Below, in pieces: positions 28,929-37,782 of a DNA stretch of 64,000 nucleotides (positions are counted from its first letter, which is position 1; each line of letters starts with the position of its first letter). A program made the position numbers and the translations under genes. The stretch spans positions 62,001 to 126,000 of the forward strand of contig NZ_VIDQ01000006.1 of NCBI RefSeq assembly GCF_009760915.1. The letters run 5' to 3'. The notes below the pieces were generated by a model. It saw only the letters and a list, made by a program, of their open reading frames with translations, made no database searches and was not told the origin of the DNA. The stretch is from Azohydromonas aeria (lineage in GTDB: Bacteria > Pseudomonadota > Gammaproteobacteria > Burkholderiales > Burkholderiaceae_C).

Positions 28929-29254
28929 GCCGATTCCTTTTTCGCCCGGCGCTTGAAGCGCGGCAGCCGGCTGCGCACGGCGTCCTGGTAAGCCTCGTCC
29001 TCGGTCGCCGAGGCCAGCGCGCCTTGAAGGCTGACGTCGTCCAGCGCCCACAGCACCCGTGCCACGTCGGCAAAGCGGGTGGACAGGGCGCCCGCCTCGA
29101 TCGCCATGAGCGTCTGCCGGCTGATGTCGGCCCGCTCGGCCAGGTCCGCCTGCGACAGCCCCCGTGCCAGGCGCTGCACGCGGATGCGCGTGCCGACCTC
29201 GGCCACGAACTGGGTCACTTCAAAGGGTTCGGAGAGCGGGTCTCGGGCACGCAT
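28925..29254 (-). CDS. HipB-like HTH (Xre family) antitoxin
   Basis: The 109-residue protein has a central Xre helix-turn-helix: VGTRIRVQRLARGLSQADLAERADISRQTLMAIEAG (about residues 20-55). The C-terminal half is helical and basic. It directly precedes the HipA-like gene with a 4 bp ATGA overlap, the classical antitoxin-first arrangement. A palindrome lies immediately upstream of its start, consistent with autorepression. Codon use is less GC-extreme than the neighbours, as in the toxin gene. Confidence 0.88.
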   Translation of the reverse strand: MRARDPLSEPFEVTQFVAEVGTRIRVQRLARGLSQADLAERADISRQTLMAIEAGALSTRFADVARVLWALDDVSLQGALASATEDEAYQDAVRSRLPRFKRRAKKESA

Positions 29255-29265
29255 GATGTCTGCTC

Positions 29266-29306
29266 ATGTCAACATGGAGGCATTCTATGTTGACACTCGT
29301 TGACAT
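29266..29306 (-). promoter_or_regulatory. Probable operator/promoter of the hipBA-like pair
   Basis: A perfect inverted repeat, TGTCAACAT (29267-29275) and ATGTTGACA (29287-29295), is centred 27 bases upstream of the antitoxin ATG. A third half-site GTTGACAT follows at 29299-29306. A TAGAAT hexamer lies between the palindrome arms on the minus strand and could be the -10 box. Confidence 0.7.
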
Positions 29307-29558
29307 CGACGAACTCCAACCGCTGCTCCGGCCGGCATGCCGGCGGCCTGCGAACCGTATCCGTCCCGCTCAGGACAAACGAATGCAGAAATGATGCGGC
29401 AAAGCAATTGTCGAAACGACAAAAAGCGAGGCGGCGAATCAATAAGCCGTTGGAAAATACCCCGGAGAATGTGCTGAAACCCCAGGCATTTCGGCGACGG
29501 CACGTGAAAATATCAGGCGCCTTCCCGGCGAGCCGACATGAATCTTGAGGACTTTATT
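29307..29558. other. AT-richer gap between tRNA-Leu(UAA) and the hipBA-like pair
   Basis: About 250 bp with visibly lower GC than the rest of the window. Short open frames cross it on both strands (29300-29548 plus, 29285-29503 minus) but neither has a convincing ribosome binding site or recognisable motif. I see no integrase remnant and no copy of the tRNA 3' end. Confidence 0.5.
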
Positions 29559-29647
29559 TGGTGCCCGGAACGGGACTCGAACCCGTAAGCCGTTTTAGCG
29601 GCGGCGGATTTTAAGTCCGCTGCGTCTACCGATTTCGCCACCCGGGC
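29559..29647 (-). tRNA. tRNA-Leu (anticodon UAA)
   Basis: The 89-base gene folds as a class II tRNA with long variable arm: acceptor GCCCGGG pairing with CCCGGGC, T-loop GGTTCGAGTCC, encoded CCA, and the anticodon loop CTTAAAA giving UAA at 29613-29611. Confidence 0.97.
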
Positions 29648-29713
29648 GGGCTGCCGTGCGCGGGGCACGGCGGGCAAGGGGCGCATTATCGCCTCAAGAC
29701 TGACGCCGTCCCT

Positions 29714-30346
29714 TCAGGGAATGTCGAGCAGCTTGTGCGTCTGCAGCCCCAGCCGCCAGCGCGGGTGCGCCAGGCAGTAGTCCAGCGCCAGGCGCGTGTT
29801 GCGCTCGCGCTCCGGGCCGTCCAACGGCTGCAGGATGAAATGCCTGAAATCCAGCTGCTCGAAGCGCTCGGGCCGCGCCAGCGCCTGCGGAAAGACCAGC
29901 TTGAGCTCGTCGCCGCGCGTGAGCACCACCGGCGCATCGGCCTTGGGGCTGACACAGATCCAGTCCAGCCCCGCGGGCGCCGGCTGCGTGCCGTTCGTCT
30001 CCACCGCGATCTCGAAGCCGCGCACGTGCAGCGCGTCGATCAGCGCCGTGTCGAGCTGCAGCAGCGGCTCGCCGCCGGTGCACACCACCAGCGGCTTGCC
30101 CTCGCTGCCCGGCCACTGCGCCGCGACCGCATCCGCCAGCGCCGGCGCGTCGGCGAACTTGCCGCCGCCCGGGCCGTCGGTTCCGACGAAGTCGGTGTCG
30201 CAGAAGCGGCAGGCGGCCGTGGCGCGGTCCTGCTCTCGCCCGCTCCAGAGGTTGCAGCCGGCAAAGCGGCAGAACACCGCCGCGCGCCCGGCCTGCGCGC
30301 CCTCACCCTGCAGCGTGTAGAAGATTTCCTTGACCGCGTACGTCAT
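29714..30346 (-). CDS. queE: 7-carboxy-7-deazaguanine synthase
   Basis: QueE is the radical-SAM enzyme that makes 7-carboxy-7-deazaguanine in queuosine biosynthesis. The 210-residue protein begins VKEIFYTLQGEGAQAG and carries an atypical cluster motif, Cys31-x14-Cys46-x2-Cys49, instead of CxxxCxxC. This CX14CX2C variant is known from the structurally studied Burkholderia multivorans QueE. CTGGEPLLQ and the ETNG motif (VETNGTQ) are also present. It lies 15 bp downstream of the PTPS-like gene, its pathway partner. Confidence 0.95.
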   Translation of the reverse strand: MTYAVKEIFYTLQGEGAQAGRAAVFCRFAGCNLWSGREQDRATAACRFCDTDFVGTDGPGGGKFADAPALADAVAAQWPGSEGKPLVVCTGGEPLLQLDTALIDALHVRGFEIAVETNGTQPAPAGLDWICVSPKADAPVVLTRGDELKLVFPQALARPERFEQLDFRHFILQPLDGPERERNTRLALDYCLAHPRWRLGLQTHKLLDIP

Positions 30347-30361
30347 GGCTTCCTGCCCCGC

Positions 30362-31426
30362 TCAGACCGGCAGCGCCGGCGCGGCGCCGCCCAGCTGCAC
30401 CGTAGCGCCGCAGCCGGGCGTCTCGTGAAGGTCCACCCGGTCCACCTGCGGCAGCCGCTCGCGCGCCTGCGCCAGCACCCACTGCGCCAGCGTCGCGGCG
30501 TCGCAGTCGGCCAGGCCCTCGATCTCGTGCAGCGGCCTGTGGTCCAGGCTGCGGAACACCGGGTCGAACAGGCGCTTCACGTCGCCGAAGTCCAGCGTCC
30601 AGCCCATCAGCGCGTCCAGCGGCGCCGCCAAGTGCAGGCGCAGCGTGTAGGTGTGGCCGTGCAGGCGGCTCAAGGGGCTGCCCTCCGGTGCGCGCTTGAG
30701 CATCAGCGCGCTGTCCAGGGTGAACTCCTTCCAGGTGCGCCACTGGTGGCCGTCGTGGCAGGCGCCGCAGGAGGCCGTCTCGAACACCGCGACGTGCAGC
30801 GCCCCGGACAACTCCGGGCGCAGCCGCTCCCAGATCCAGCTGGACAGCATCTCGCTCGTCGGGTTCTCCAGCCCGGGCAACTCGTTGAGGCAGGCCATGT
30901 GCAGCCGCGCCTGCAGCGGGGCCCAGGCGGCGTCGAGGCGCTCGTGGCTCACGCCCTCGGCATGGATCAGCGCCTCGAAGCCGTGGCCGTGCATGCGGCC
31001 GCACTTGTGGCCTTCGGGCACGTTGGGCAGGCGGTGCGCGGAGTGGAAGGCGTAGCGGCGCCAGGCGTGGGCGCGGCCAGCGCCGTCCAGGTCCACGCCG
31101 CGCGTGGCCATGCTCTGCACGCCCACTTCCAGCGGCAGCCCGACGCGGCAGCCGATCCAGCGCGCCAGGCGCTCGTCGCTGGGCTCGTTCAGCACGTCGT
31201 TGAGGAAGCGGTGGTCCAGCGTCGCGGCCACCTCGGCCAGCCGGGAGTGCAGTGCCTCGACTTCGCCCCCGGGAAAGGCGGCCGCCCCGGCGGGCAGCGC
31301 GCCGCGCACGCGGGCCTGGAAACCGTGGCCGTGCAGGTGGCGTGCGCGGTGGCCGTCGGGCAGCCGATCCATCCGCCGCGCCGCCTCGAAACCGGCTGCC
31401 GCCGAATGCCAAATCTTGCCGTCCAT
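30362..31426 (-). CDS. Three-module 6-carboxytetrahydropterin synthase-like (QueD/PTPS) protein
   Basis: The 354-residue protein contains three PTPS-like modules (roughly residues 5-115, 120-235 and 240-345), each with an HGH box, where ordinary QueD has one module of about 120 residues. Module 2 has the full zinc triad and nucleophile (SAHRLPNVPEGHKCGRMHGHGF) and the VFET glutamate, but lacks the Asp-His pair. Module 1 has the Asp-His pair (TLDHRFLND) but Arg replaces the first zinc His and Ala the Cys. Module 3 has Asp-His (SLDHRPLHE) and HETPG but lacks the first His and Cys. It precedes queE, so QueD activity in queuosine synthesis is likely. I chose ATG 31426 because a GGAG/GAGGC ribosome-binding region precedes it. 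Confidence 0.88.
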   Translation of the reverse strand: MDGKIWHSAAAGFEAARRMDRLPDGHRARHLHGHGFQARVRGALPAGAAAFPGGEVEALHSRLAEVAATLDHRFLNDVLNEPSDERLARWIGCRVGLPLEVGVQSMATRGVDLDGAGRAHAWRRYAFHSAHRLPNVPEGHKCGRMHGHGFEALIHAEGVSHERLDAAWAPLQARLHMACLNELPGLENPTSEMLSSWIWERLRPELSGALHVAVFETASCGACHDGHQWRTWKEFTLDSALMLKRAPEGSPLSRLHGHTYTLRLHLAAPLDALMGWTLDFGDVKRLFDPVFRSLDHRPLHEIEGLADCDAATLAQWVLAQARERLPQVDRVDLHETPGCGATVQLGGAAPALPV

Positions 31427-31579
31427 CACCGCCTCGCTCCCGCTGCCCGACTGCACGCGCGCCGGGGCGGCGCGCGCAAAAGCGCGGCAGTCTACGTGCC
31501 GGGGCGCGCCGCTGCCGGCCGGCGCCGGCATGTCCCTGCAACCGCGCCGTGCCCGTGGCCGGTTGCCACGGCTGCGGCG

Positions 31580-32731
31580 TCAGCGCACTTCGGGCAGCCG
31601 CTTCTCGCGGCGCTCGATGAAGATGTCCCAGGCGGCCATGAAGAGGGCGGCGATCAGCGGGCCGATGACGAAGCCGTTGAGCCCGAACACGGCGATGCCG
31701 CCGAGGGTGGAGATCAGCACCAGGTAGTCGGGCATCTTGGTGTCCTTGCCGACCAGGATCGGGCGCAGCACGTTGTCCACCAGCCCGATCACGACCACGC
31801 CCCAGGCGATCAGCGCGATGCCCTTCCACATCGCGCCGGTGACCAGCAGGTAGATGGCCACCGGCCCCCACACCAGCGCCGCGCCCACGGCCGGCAGCAG
31901 CGACAGCACCGCCATCACCACGCCCCACAGCAGCGCGCCGTGGATGCCCAGGAACCAGAAGGCCAGGCTGCCCAGCGCGCCCTGCACCAGCGCCACCACG
32001 ATGTTGCCCTTGACGGTGGCGCGGATCACGGTGGCGAAGCGCGTGAGCAGCTCGCGCTTGTCCTGCTCGTCGAGCGGGATGGCGCGGCGCACCCGCGCCG
32101 CCAGCGCGTTGCCGTCGCGCAGCAGGAAGAACAGCAGGTACAGCATCACGCCGAAGGTGATGAGGAAGTTGAAGGTGCCCTGCCCGATGCCCACCGCGCG
32201 CGCGGCCAGCATCTGCGTGCCCTGCGTCAGCCGCTCGCCCAGCTGCGCCTTGAGCCCGGCCAGGTCGGCCAGCCCGAAGCGGTCGAGCAGCCCGGTGAGC
32301 CAGTCCGGCAGCGCGGCGTAGATCTGCTCGCCGTAGCGGGTGAAGTTGATCTCGCCGCTCTGCACCCGCGCCAGCACGCCCATGGCCTCCTGCACCAGCA
32401 TCGAGCTGACCATGGTCAGCGGCAGGATCACGATCACCAGCACGATCAGCAGCGTCAGCAGCGCCGCGGCGTTGGCGCGGCCCTTGAGGTTGCGCTGGAT
32501 GCGCCGCTGCACCGTGGTGAACAGGATCGCCGTGACCACGGCCCAGAACACCGCCGTGTAGTAGGGCAGCAGGATCCAGCCAAAGGCCAGCGTCACCAGC
32601 ACCAGCAGCCACAGCAGGGCGCGGTACTCCAGGCGGCCGCTGCGCAGCCGGGCGGATTCGTGGTCGTCGGGCAACGGGCGCGGGCGGCCGGCAAGCTCGG
32701 CAGGGCGGGCAGGATCGGGGCGGTCGTTCAT
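31580..32731 (-). CDS. AI-2E family transporter (YdiK/PerM-type membrane protein)
   Basis: The 383-residue protein has about seven to eight transmembrane helices in the AI-2E exporter pattern: paired N-terminal helices (YRALLWLLVLVTLAFGWILLP), a long amphipathic region, and the C-terminal block WGVVVIGLVDNVLRPILVGKDTKMPDYLVLISTLGGIAVFGLNGFVIGP typical of this family. Members include the autoinducer-2 exporter TqsA and several of unknown role. It stands upstream of the PTPS-like gene with about 150 bp between them. Confidence 0.92.
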   Translation of the reverse strand: MNDRPDPARPAELAGRPRPLPDDHESARLRSGRLEYRALLWLLVLVTLAFGWILLPYYTAVFWAVVTAILFTTVQRRIQRNLKGRANAAALLTLLIVLVIVILPLTMVSSMLVQEAMGVLARVQSGEINFTRYGEQIYAALPDWLTGLLDRFGLADLAGLKAQLGERLTQGTQMLAARAVGIGQGTFNFLITFGVMLYLLFFLLRDGNALAARVRRAIPLDEQDKRELLTRFATVIRATVKGNIVVALVQGALGSLAFWFLGIHGALLWGVVMAVLSLLPAVGAALVWGPVAIYLLVTGAMWKGIALIAWGVVVIGLVDNVLRPILVGKDTKMPDYLVLISTLGGIAVFGLNGFVIGPLIAALFMAAWDIFIERREKRLPEVR

Positions 32732-32833
32732 CGTGGGGCGGTGGTCTGAAGGGGAAACCGCGCCCGCGCCCTGGCAAACCGCACGCCCGGGCGCGGGCGG
32801 CCAGCCCGCGTTCCATCCCGGGCCAGGATCAAT

Positions 32834-34047
32834 TTACTCGTGCCGCAGCGCCTCGATCGGGTCCAGCCGCGCCGCGCGCCGCGCCGGGAAGTAGCCGAAG
32901 AGCACGCCGATGCCCGCCGAGAACACGAAGGCCAGCACGTTGATGGGCACGTCAAACGTGTAGGGCACGCCCATCAGCCGCGCGCCGGTGACCGAGAACA
33001 CGGCCGCCAGCACGATGCCGATCACGCCGCCCAGCGCCGCCAGCGCCACGGCCTCGATCAGGAACTGCAGCAGCACCTCGGCCTCCAGCGCACCGATGGC
33101 CAGGCGCACGCCGATCTCGCGCGTGCGCTCGGTCACGCTCACCAGCATGATGTTCATGATCCCGATGCCGCCCACCAGCAGGCTCACCGCGGCCACGGCG
33201 CTCAGCAGCATCGTCATCACGCGCGTGGTGCTGGAAAACGTCTGCGCCAGCTGCGCGGTGTCGAGCACGTTGAAGTTGTCCTCCTCGCCGGCCGCGAGCT
33301 TGCGCCGCTCGCGCAGCAGGTCGCGGATGCCGGCCTTCACGCGCTCGGCGTCGCTGCCCTCGGCCATCGACACCAGGATCGTCTGCACCCGCGTGCTGCC
33401 CGTGACGCGGCGCTGCACGGTGGCCAGCGGCATGAGCACCACGTCGTCCTGGTCGTTGCCCATCGCGCCCTGCCCCTTGGAGGCCAGCACGCCCGCCACC
33501 TCGCAGGAGAACTGCCTGATGCGCAACCGCTGGCCCAGCACCTGGGCGGCGTCGGCCGCGAACAGCTCGCGGCGCACCGTCTCGCCGATCAGGCACACCG
33601 CCGCGCCGGCGCGCTCCTCGGCCTCCTCGAAGCCGCGGCCCGCGGCGATGCGCCAGTTGTTGGTGAAGAAGTAGTCGCTGCTGGTGCCGGTGACGCTGGT
33701 GGCCCAGTTGCGGCCGTTGGCCACCACCGTCACGCCGGAGCGCACCTCCGGTGCCACCGCGGCCACGCCGCCGATCTGGCCGCGGATGGCGGCCACGTCC
33801 TCCACCGTGAAGCTGGGCGCGCCGGCGCCGCCGCTGCCCGGGCCCAGGCGCTGGCCCGGGCGCACCATGAGCAGGTTGGTGCCCAGGCTCGTGATCTCGC
33901 TTTGCACCGCCTGCGTCGCGCCCTTGCCCAGCGTCACCATGGTGATGACGGCGCTCACGCCGATGACGATGCCCAGGATGGTCAGGAAGCTGCGCAGCAG
34001 GTGGCGGCGGATCTCGCGCAGCGCCAGCAGCAGGCTGTTCCACAGCA

Positions 34048-34048
<1 letters not shown>
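32834..34048 (-). CDS. MacB-type ABC transporter permease
   Basis: The 404-residue protein has one N-terminal transmembrane helix (SFLTILGIVIGVSAVITMVTLG), a large periplasmic MacB_PCD-like domain, and three C-terminal helices forming the FtsX domain (VGGIGIMNIMLVSVTERTREIGVRLAIGA). The ATPase is a separate gene here, unlike E. coli MacB. Start overlaps the ATPase stop by 1 bp (TGATG). Last gene of a four-gene efflux operon; likely substrates are macrolides, lipids or peptides, not determinable here. Confidence 0.92.
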
Positions 34049-34860
<812 letters not shown>

Positions 34861-34873
34861 GCTCGTCCCGGCC

Positions 34874-36208
34874 TCACCTGGGCTGCGCGCGCTGGTCCAC
34901 GATCACCTGCATGCCGGGCTGGAGCTGGTCGCTGCGCACCTCGGTGCGGCGGCCGTCGCTGGCGCCGGTGGTGACGGTGACGGCCACGGGGCGGCCCTCC
35001 TGCAGCAGCCACAGCGTCCTGCTGGCGCCGCTGCCGGCGGCCTCGCCGGCCTGCTTGCGTGCGTTGCGCGGCATGCGCGGCATCAGCACCGAGGTGACGC
35101 CGGCACCGCCGCCGCCGCCCGCGGCCGGGCCGCCGCCGTCCTGCGGCGCGGCCGCGGTGGAGGGCGTGAAGCGCAGTGCTTGGTTGGGCACCAGCAGCAC
35201 GCCGCGGCGCGGGTCGCTGTGGATGGTGGCCGTGGCCGTCATGCCCGGGCGCAGCGACAGGTCCTCGTTGGCCACCTCCAGCAGCGTCGGGTAGGTCACG
35301 ACGTTGTCGGTGGTGGTGGAGCCGTAAGCCACGCGCGTGACGGTGGCCGGGTAGCGCCGCTGCGGCCAGGCGCTGACGCTGAAGTCGGCCTGCTGGCCCA
35401 CGGCGAGCGACCCCACGTCGGCCTCGTCCACGTTGACCTGCAGCCGCATGCGCTTGAGGTCCTCGGCCAGGGTGAAGAGCGTGACCGCCTGCAGCGAGGC
35501 GGCCACGGCGTTGCCCGGGTCCACGCTGCGCGTGAGGATCACGCCGTCGATGGGCGCGCGGATGGCGGTCTTGCCCAGGTTCGTCTCGTCGATGAGCACC
35601 TGCGCCTGCGCGTCGGTCACGGCCGCGCGCGCGGCGCTCAGGTCGGCCTGCGCGCGCGCCAGGCTGGCGCGCGCGGTGTCGAGCTCGGACTGCGAGGGCA
35701 CCTTGCCGCCGGACAGCCGCGCCACCTCCTCGAAGCGGCCGAGTTGCGCCTGGGCCTCGCGCAGCGTGGCCTCCGCCTGGGACACCCGGGCGCGGCTGGA
35801 GGCCAGCGTGGCGCGCGAGCGCTCCAGCTGCCCCTGCAGCCGGGTGCGGTCCAGCTCGACCAGCACCTGGCCCTTCTTCACCTGGTCGTTCACGTCCACC
35901 AGCACGCGCGCCACGGTGCCGGAGAGCTCGCTGCCGATGTTCACGGTGCGCGTGGGCTGCAGCGTGCCGTTGGCGCTGACGCTCAAGCTGAGGTCGCCGC
36001 GCGTCACCGGCTCGGTGACGAACACCGGCACGGCCTGCTGCGCCTGGCGCTGCTGCCAGGCCAGGCCGCCGGCCACCGCGGCGGCGAGCACGCCCGCGCC
36101 GATCCAGGTGGCGGGCCGGCGCCGCCAGGGCCGCGGCCGGGCGCCGGCGCCCAGCAGCGCGTCGAGTTCGGGGCCGGCCTTGGCGTCGGCTTTGTCGGTG
36201 GACTTCAT
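34874..36208 (-). CDS. MacA/HlyD-type periplasmic adaptor protein
   Basis: The 444-residue protein has an N-terminal transmembrane anchor (TWIGAGVLAAAVAGGLAW), a biotinyl-lipoyl-like half motif (IGSELSGTVARVLVDVNDQVKKGQVLVELD), a coiled-coil hairpin (LQGQLERSRATLASSRARVSQAE...), then the second lipoyl half (AIRAPIDGVILTRSVDPGNAV) and beta-barrel domain. This is the membrane fusion protein order. A Gly-rich insert precedes the last domain. It lies between the outer membrane factor and ATPase genes. The start ATG 36208 is where family similarity begins; the open frame upstream is antisense to the outer-membrane gene. Confidence 0.92.
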   Translation of the reverse strand: MKSTDKADAKAGPELDALLGAGARPRPWRRRPATWIGAGVLAAAVAGGLAWQQRQAQQAVPVFVTEPVTRGDLSLSVSANGTLQPTRTVNIGSELSGTVARVLVDVNDQVKKGQVLVELDRTRLQGQLERSRATLASSRARVSQAEATLREAQAQLGRFEEVARLSGGKVPSQSELDTARASLARAQADLSAARAAVTDAQAQVLIDETNLGKTAIRAPIDGVILTRSVDPGNAVAASLQAVTLFTLAEDLKRMRLQVNVDEADVGSLAVGQQADFSVSAWPQRRYPATVTRVAYGSTTTDNVVTYPTLLEVANEDLSLRPGMTATATIHSDPRRGVLLVPNQALRFTPSTAAAPQDGGGPAAGGGGGAGVTSVLMPRMPRNARKQAGEAAGSGASRTLWLLQEGRPVAVTVTTGASDGRRTEVRSDQLQPGMQVIVDQRAQPR

Positions 36209-36279
36209 GGTTCGGGAATCCGGTCTCGATGCTCGGCCGGCCGCAGCGCACGCAAAGCGCGCCGCCGGCACGAAAGGTG

Positions 36280-37692
36280 TCAGGGCATGGCCACCGTGGC
36301 GGCGTCGGGCTGCCAGCCGCCGCCCAGCGCCTTGTACAGGCGCACGTGGGCGATGGCGGCGTCGGCCTGCGCGGCGGCCAGGCTGTCCTGCAGGGCAAAC
36401 TGGGTGCGCTGGGTCTGCAGCACGGTCTGGAAATCCACCAGCCCGCCGCCGTACTGCTGCGTGGCCAGCAGCGCGGCATTCGCAGCCGCCTGCGCCGCGC
36501 GCGCGAGCGTGGCCTGGCGCTCGCGGCTGCTGCGCAGCTCGACCAGCGCGTCCTCCACTTCCTTGAGCGCATTGAGCGCCACCGACTGCAGGCTGGCCGC
36601 CGACTGCTGGGCCGCGGCCTGTTGCGCGCGCACCTGGGCGTTGATGGCGCCGCCGTCGAAGAGCGGCAGCGACAGCCCCGCGACCAGCGAGCTGACCACC
36701 GCGCCGGGGCCGGTGAGCCCGCCCACGGTCAGCGCGCTCAGGCCGAGCGAGCCGCTCAAGCTGAAGCTGGGATAGCGCGCTGCGTCGGCCTGGGTGACGC
36801 GCGCCAGCGCGGCGCGCACCTGCGCCTCGGCGGCGCGCACGTCCGGGCGCTGGCGCAGCGTGTCGGTGGGCAGGCTCTGCGCCAGGCCGTCCGGCGCGGC
36901 CGGGATGGGCGCCGGCTGCTCCAGCCCCGGCATGCCGGGCGGCCGCCCGGTGAGCACCGCCAGCGCGCTGGCGAACTGGGCGATCGAGAGTTCCAGCGCC
37001 GGGATCTGCGCCTGCGTCTGCTCGGCGGCGGCGCGGGCCTGCTCGGCCTCCAGCGAGGTGGCCAGGCCGGCCTGCAGCCGCCACTGCGCGATCTGGTTCG
37101 TCTCCAGCTGGCTGGCCAGGTTGTCCCGGGCGATCGCCAGCCGCGCCTGCAGGCCGCGCAGCGTGACCAGGTTCACGGCCACCTCGGCCGCCAGCGACAC
37201 CTGCACGTCGGCCAGCGACAGCGCGCTGGCGGCGATGTCCTGTTCGGCGGCCGCGACGCCGGCGCGGGTGCGGCCGAACAGGTCGGGCTCCCAGGCCGCG
37301 TCGAAGCCGGTGCGGAAACTGTTGCCGGTGGCGTTCTGGGCGCGGCTGCGGCTGGCCGAGGCCGAGGCACCGAGGTTCGGATACAGGCCCGCGGCGGCCA
37401 GGTCGCGCAGCGCGCGGGCCTGGCGCAGCGTGGCGCGCGCCGACTCGGCCTGCGGGCTGGCGCGCAGTGCCTCGTCCACCAGGCCGGGCAGCAGCGGGTC
37501 GCCGAACTGGCTCCACCACGAGGCGGTGGCGGCGGCATGGGCCGATGGCGCGGCCCCGGCGCCGGCAGCGGGCCGGGGGGCGGCCTCGGCATCGGCGGGC
37601 GGGCGGATCGCCGCGCAGCCCGACAGCAGCGCCACCGCGGCGCAGGCCACGGCGCGGCGCCAGGGACGAAGGGATGTCACGGATTGATTCAC
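36280..37692 (-). CDS. TolC/NodT-type outer membrane efflux lipoprotein
   Basis: The 470-residue precursor has a lipoprotein signal with lipobox LLSGC (Cys26), followed by two OEP repeats with heptad-like helices, for example PNLGASASASRSRAQNATGNSF, DAAWEPDLFGR and TQADAARYPSFSLSGSLGL. NodT/OprM proteins form the outer membrane channel of tripartite pumps. It is the first gene of the operon with adaptor, ATPase and permease following on the same strand. Confidence 0.93.
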   Translation of the reverse strand: MNQSVTSLRPWRRAVACAAVALLSGCAAIRPPADAEAAPRPAAGAGAAPSAHAAATASWWSQFGDPLLPGLVDEALRASPQAESARATLRQARALRDLAAAGLYPNLGASASASRSRAQNATGNSFRTGFDAAWEPDLFGRTRAGVAAAEQDIAASALSLADVQVSLAAEVAVNLVTLRGLQARLAIARDNLASQLETNQIAQWRLQAGLATSLEAEQARAAAEQTQAQIPALELSIAQFASALAVLTGRPPGMPGLEQPAPIPAAPDGLAQSLPTDTLRQRPDVRAAEAQVRAALARVTQADAARYPSFSLSGSLGLSALTVGGLTGPGAVVSSLVAGLSLPLFDGGAINAQVRAQQAAAQQSAASLQSVALNALKEVEDALVELRSSRERQATLARAAQAAANAALLATQQYGGGLVDFQTVLQTQRTQFALQDSLAAAQADAAIAHVRLYKALGGGWQPDAATVAMP

Positions 37693-37782
37693 GAGGAGCA
37701 GTCTGCCAGCCGGATGTGGCGCGGCCGCTGCCCCTGCTTTGCTACAGCGTAAAGACGCACATTGCGGCCGCCGCCGCGGCGC

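Noticed and set aside
28782-29051. An independent 89-residue protein ending GLQA
   Set aside because: Only its last 48 codons (from MTRRAP) are meaningful, and they are the N-terminus of the interrupted HipA-like gene.
29300-29548. 82-residue plus-strand frame and 72-residue minus-strand frame in the gap before tRNA-Leu
   Set aside because: No ribosome binding site, no known motif and mutually overlapping; too weak to call genes.
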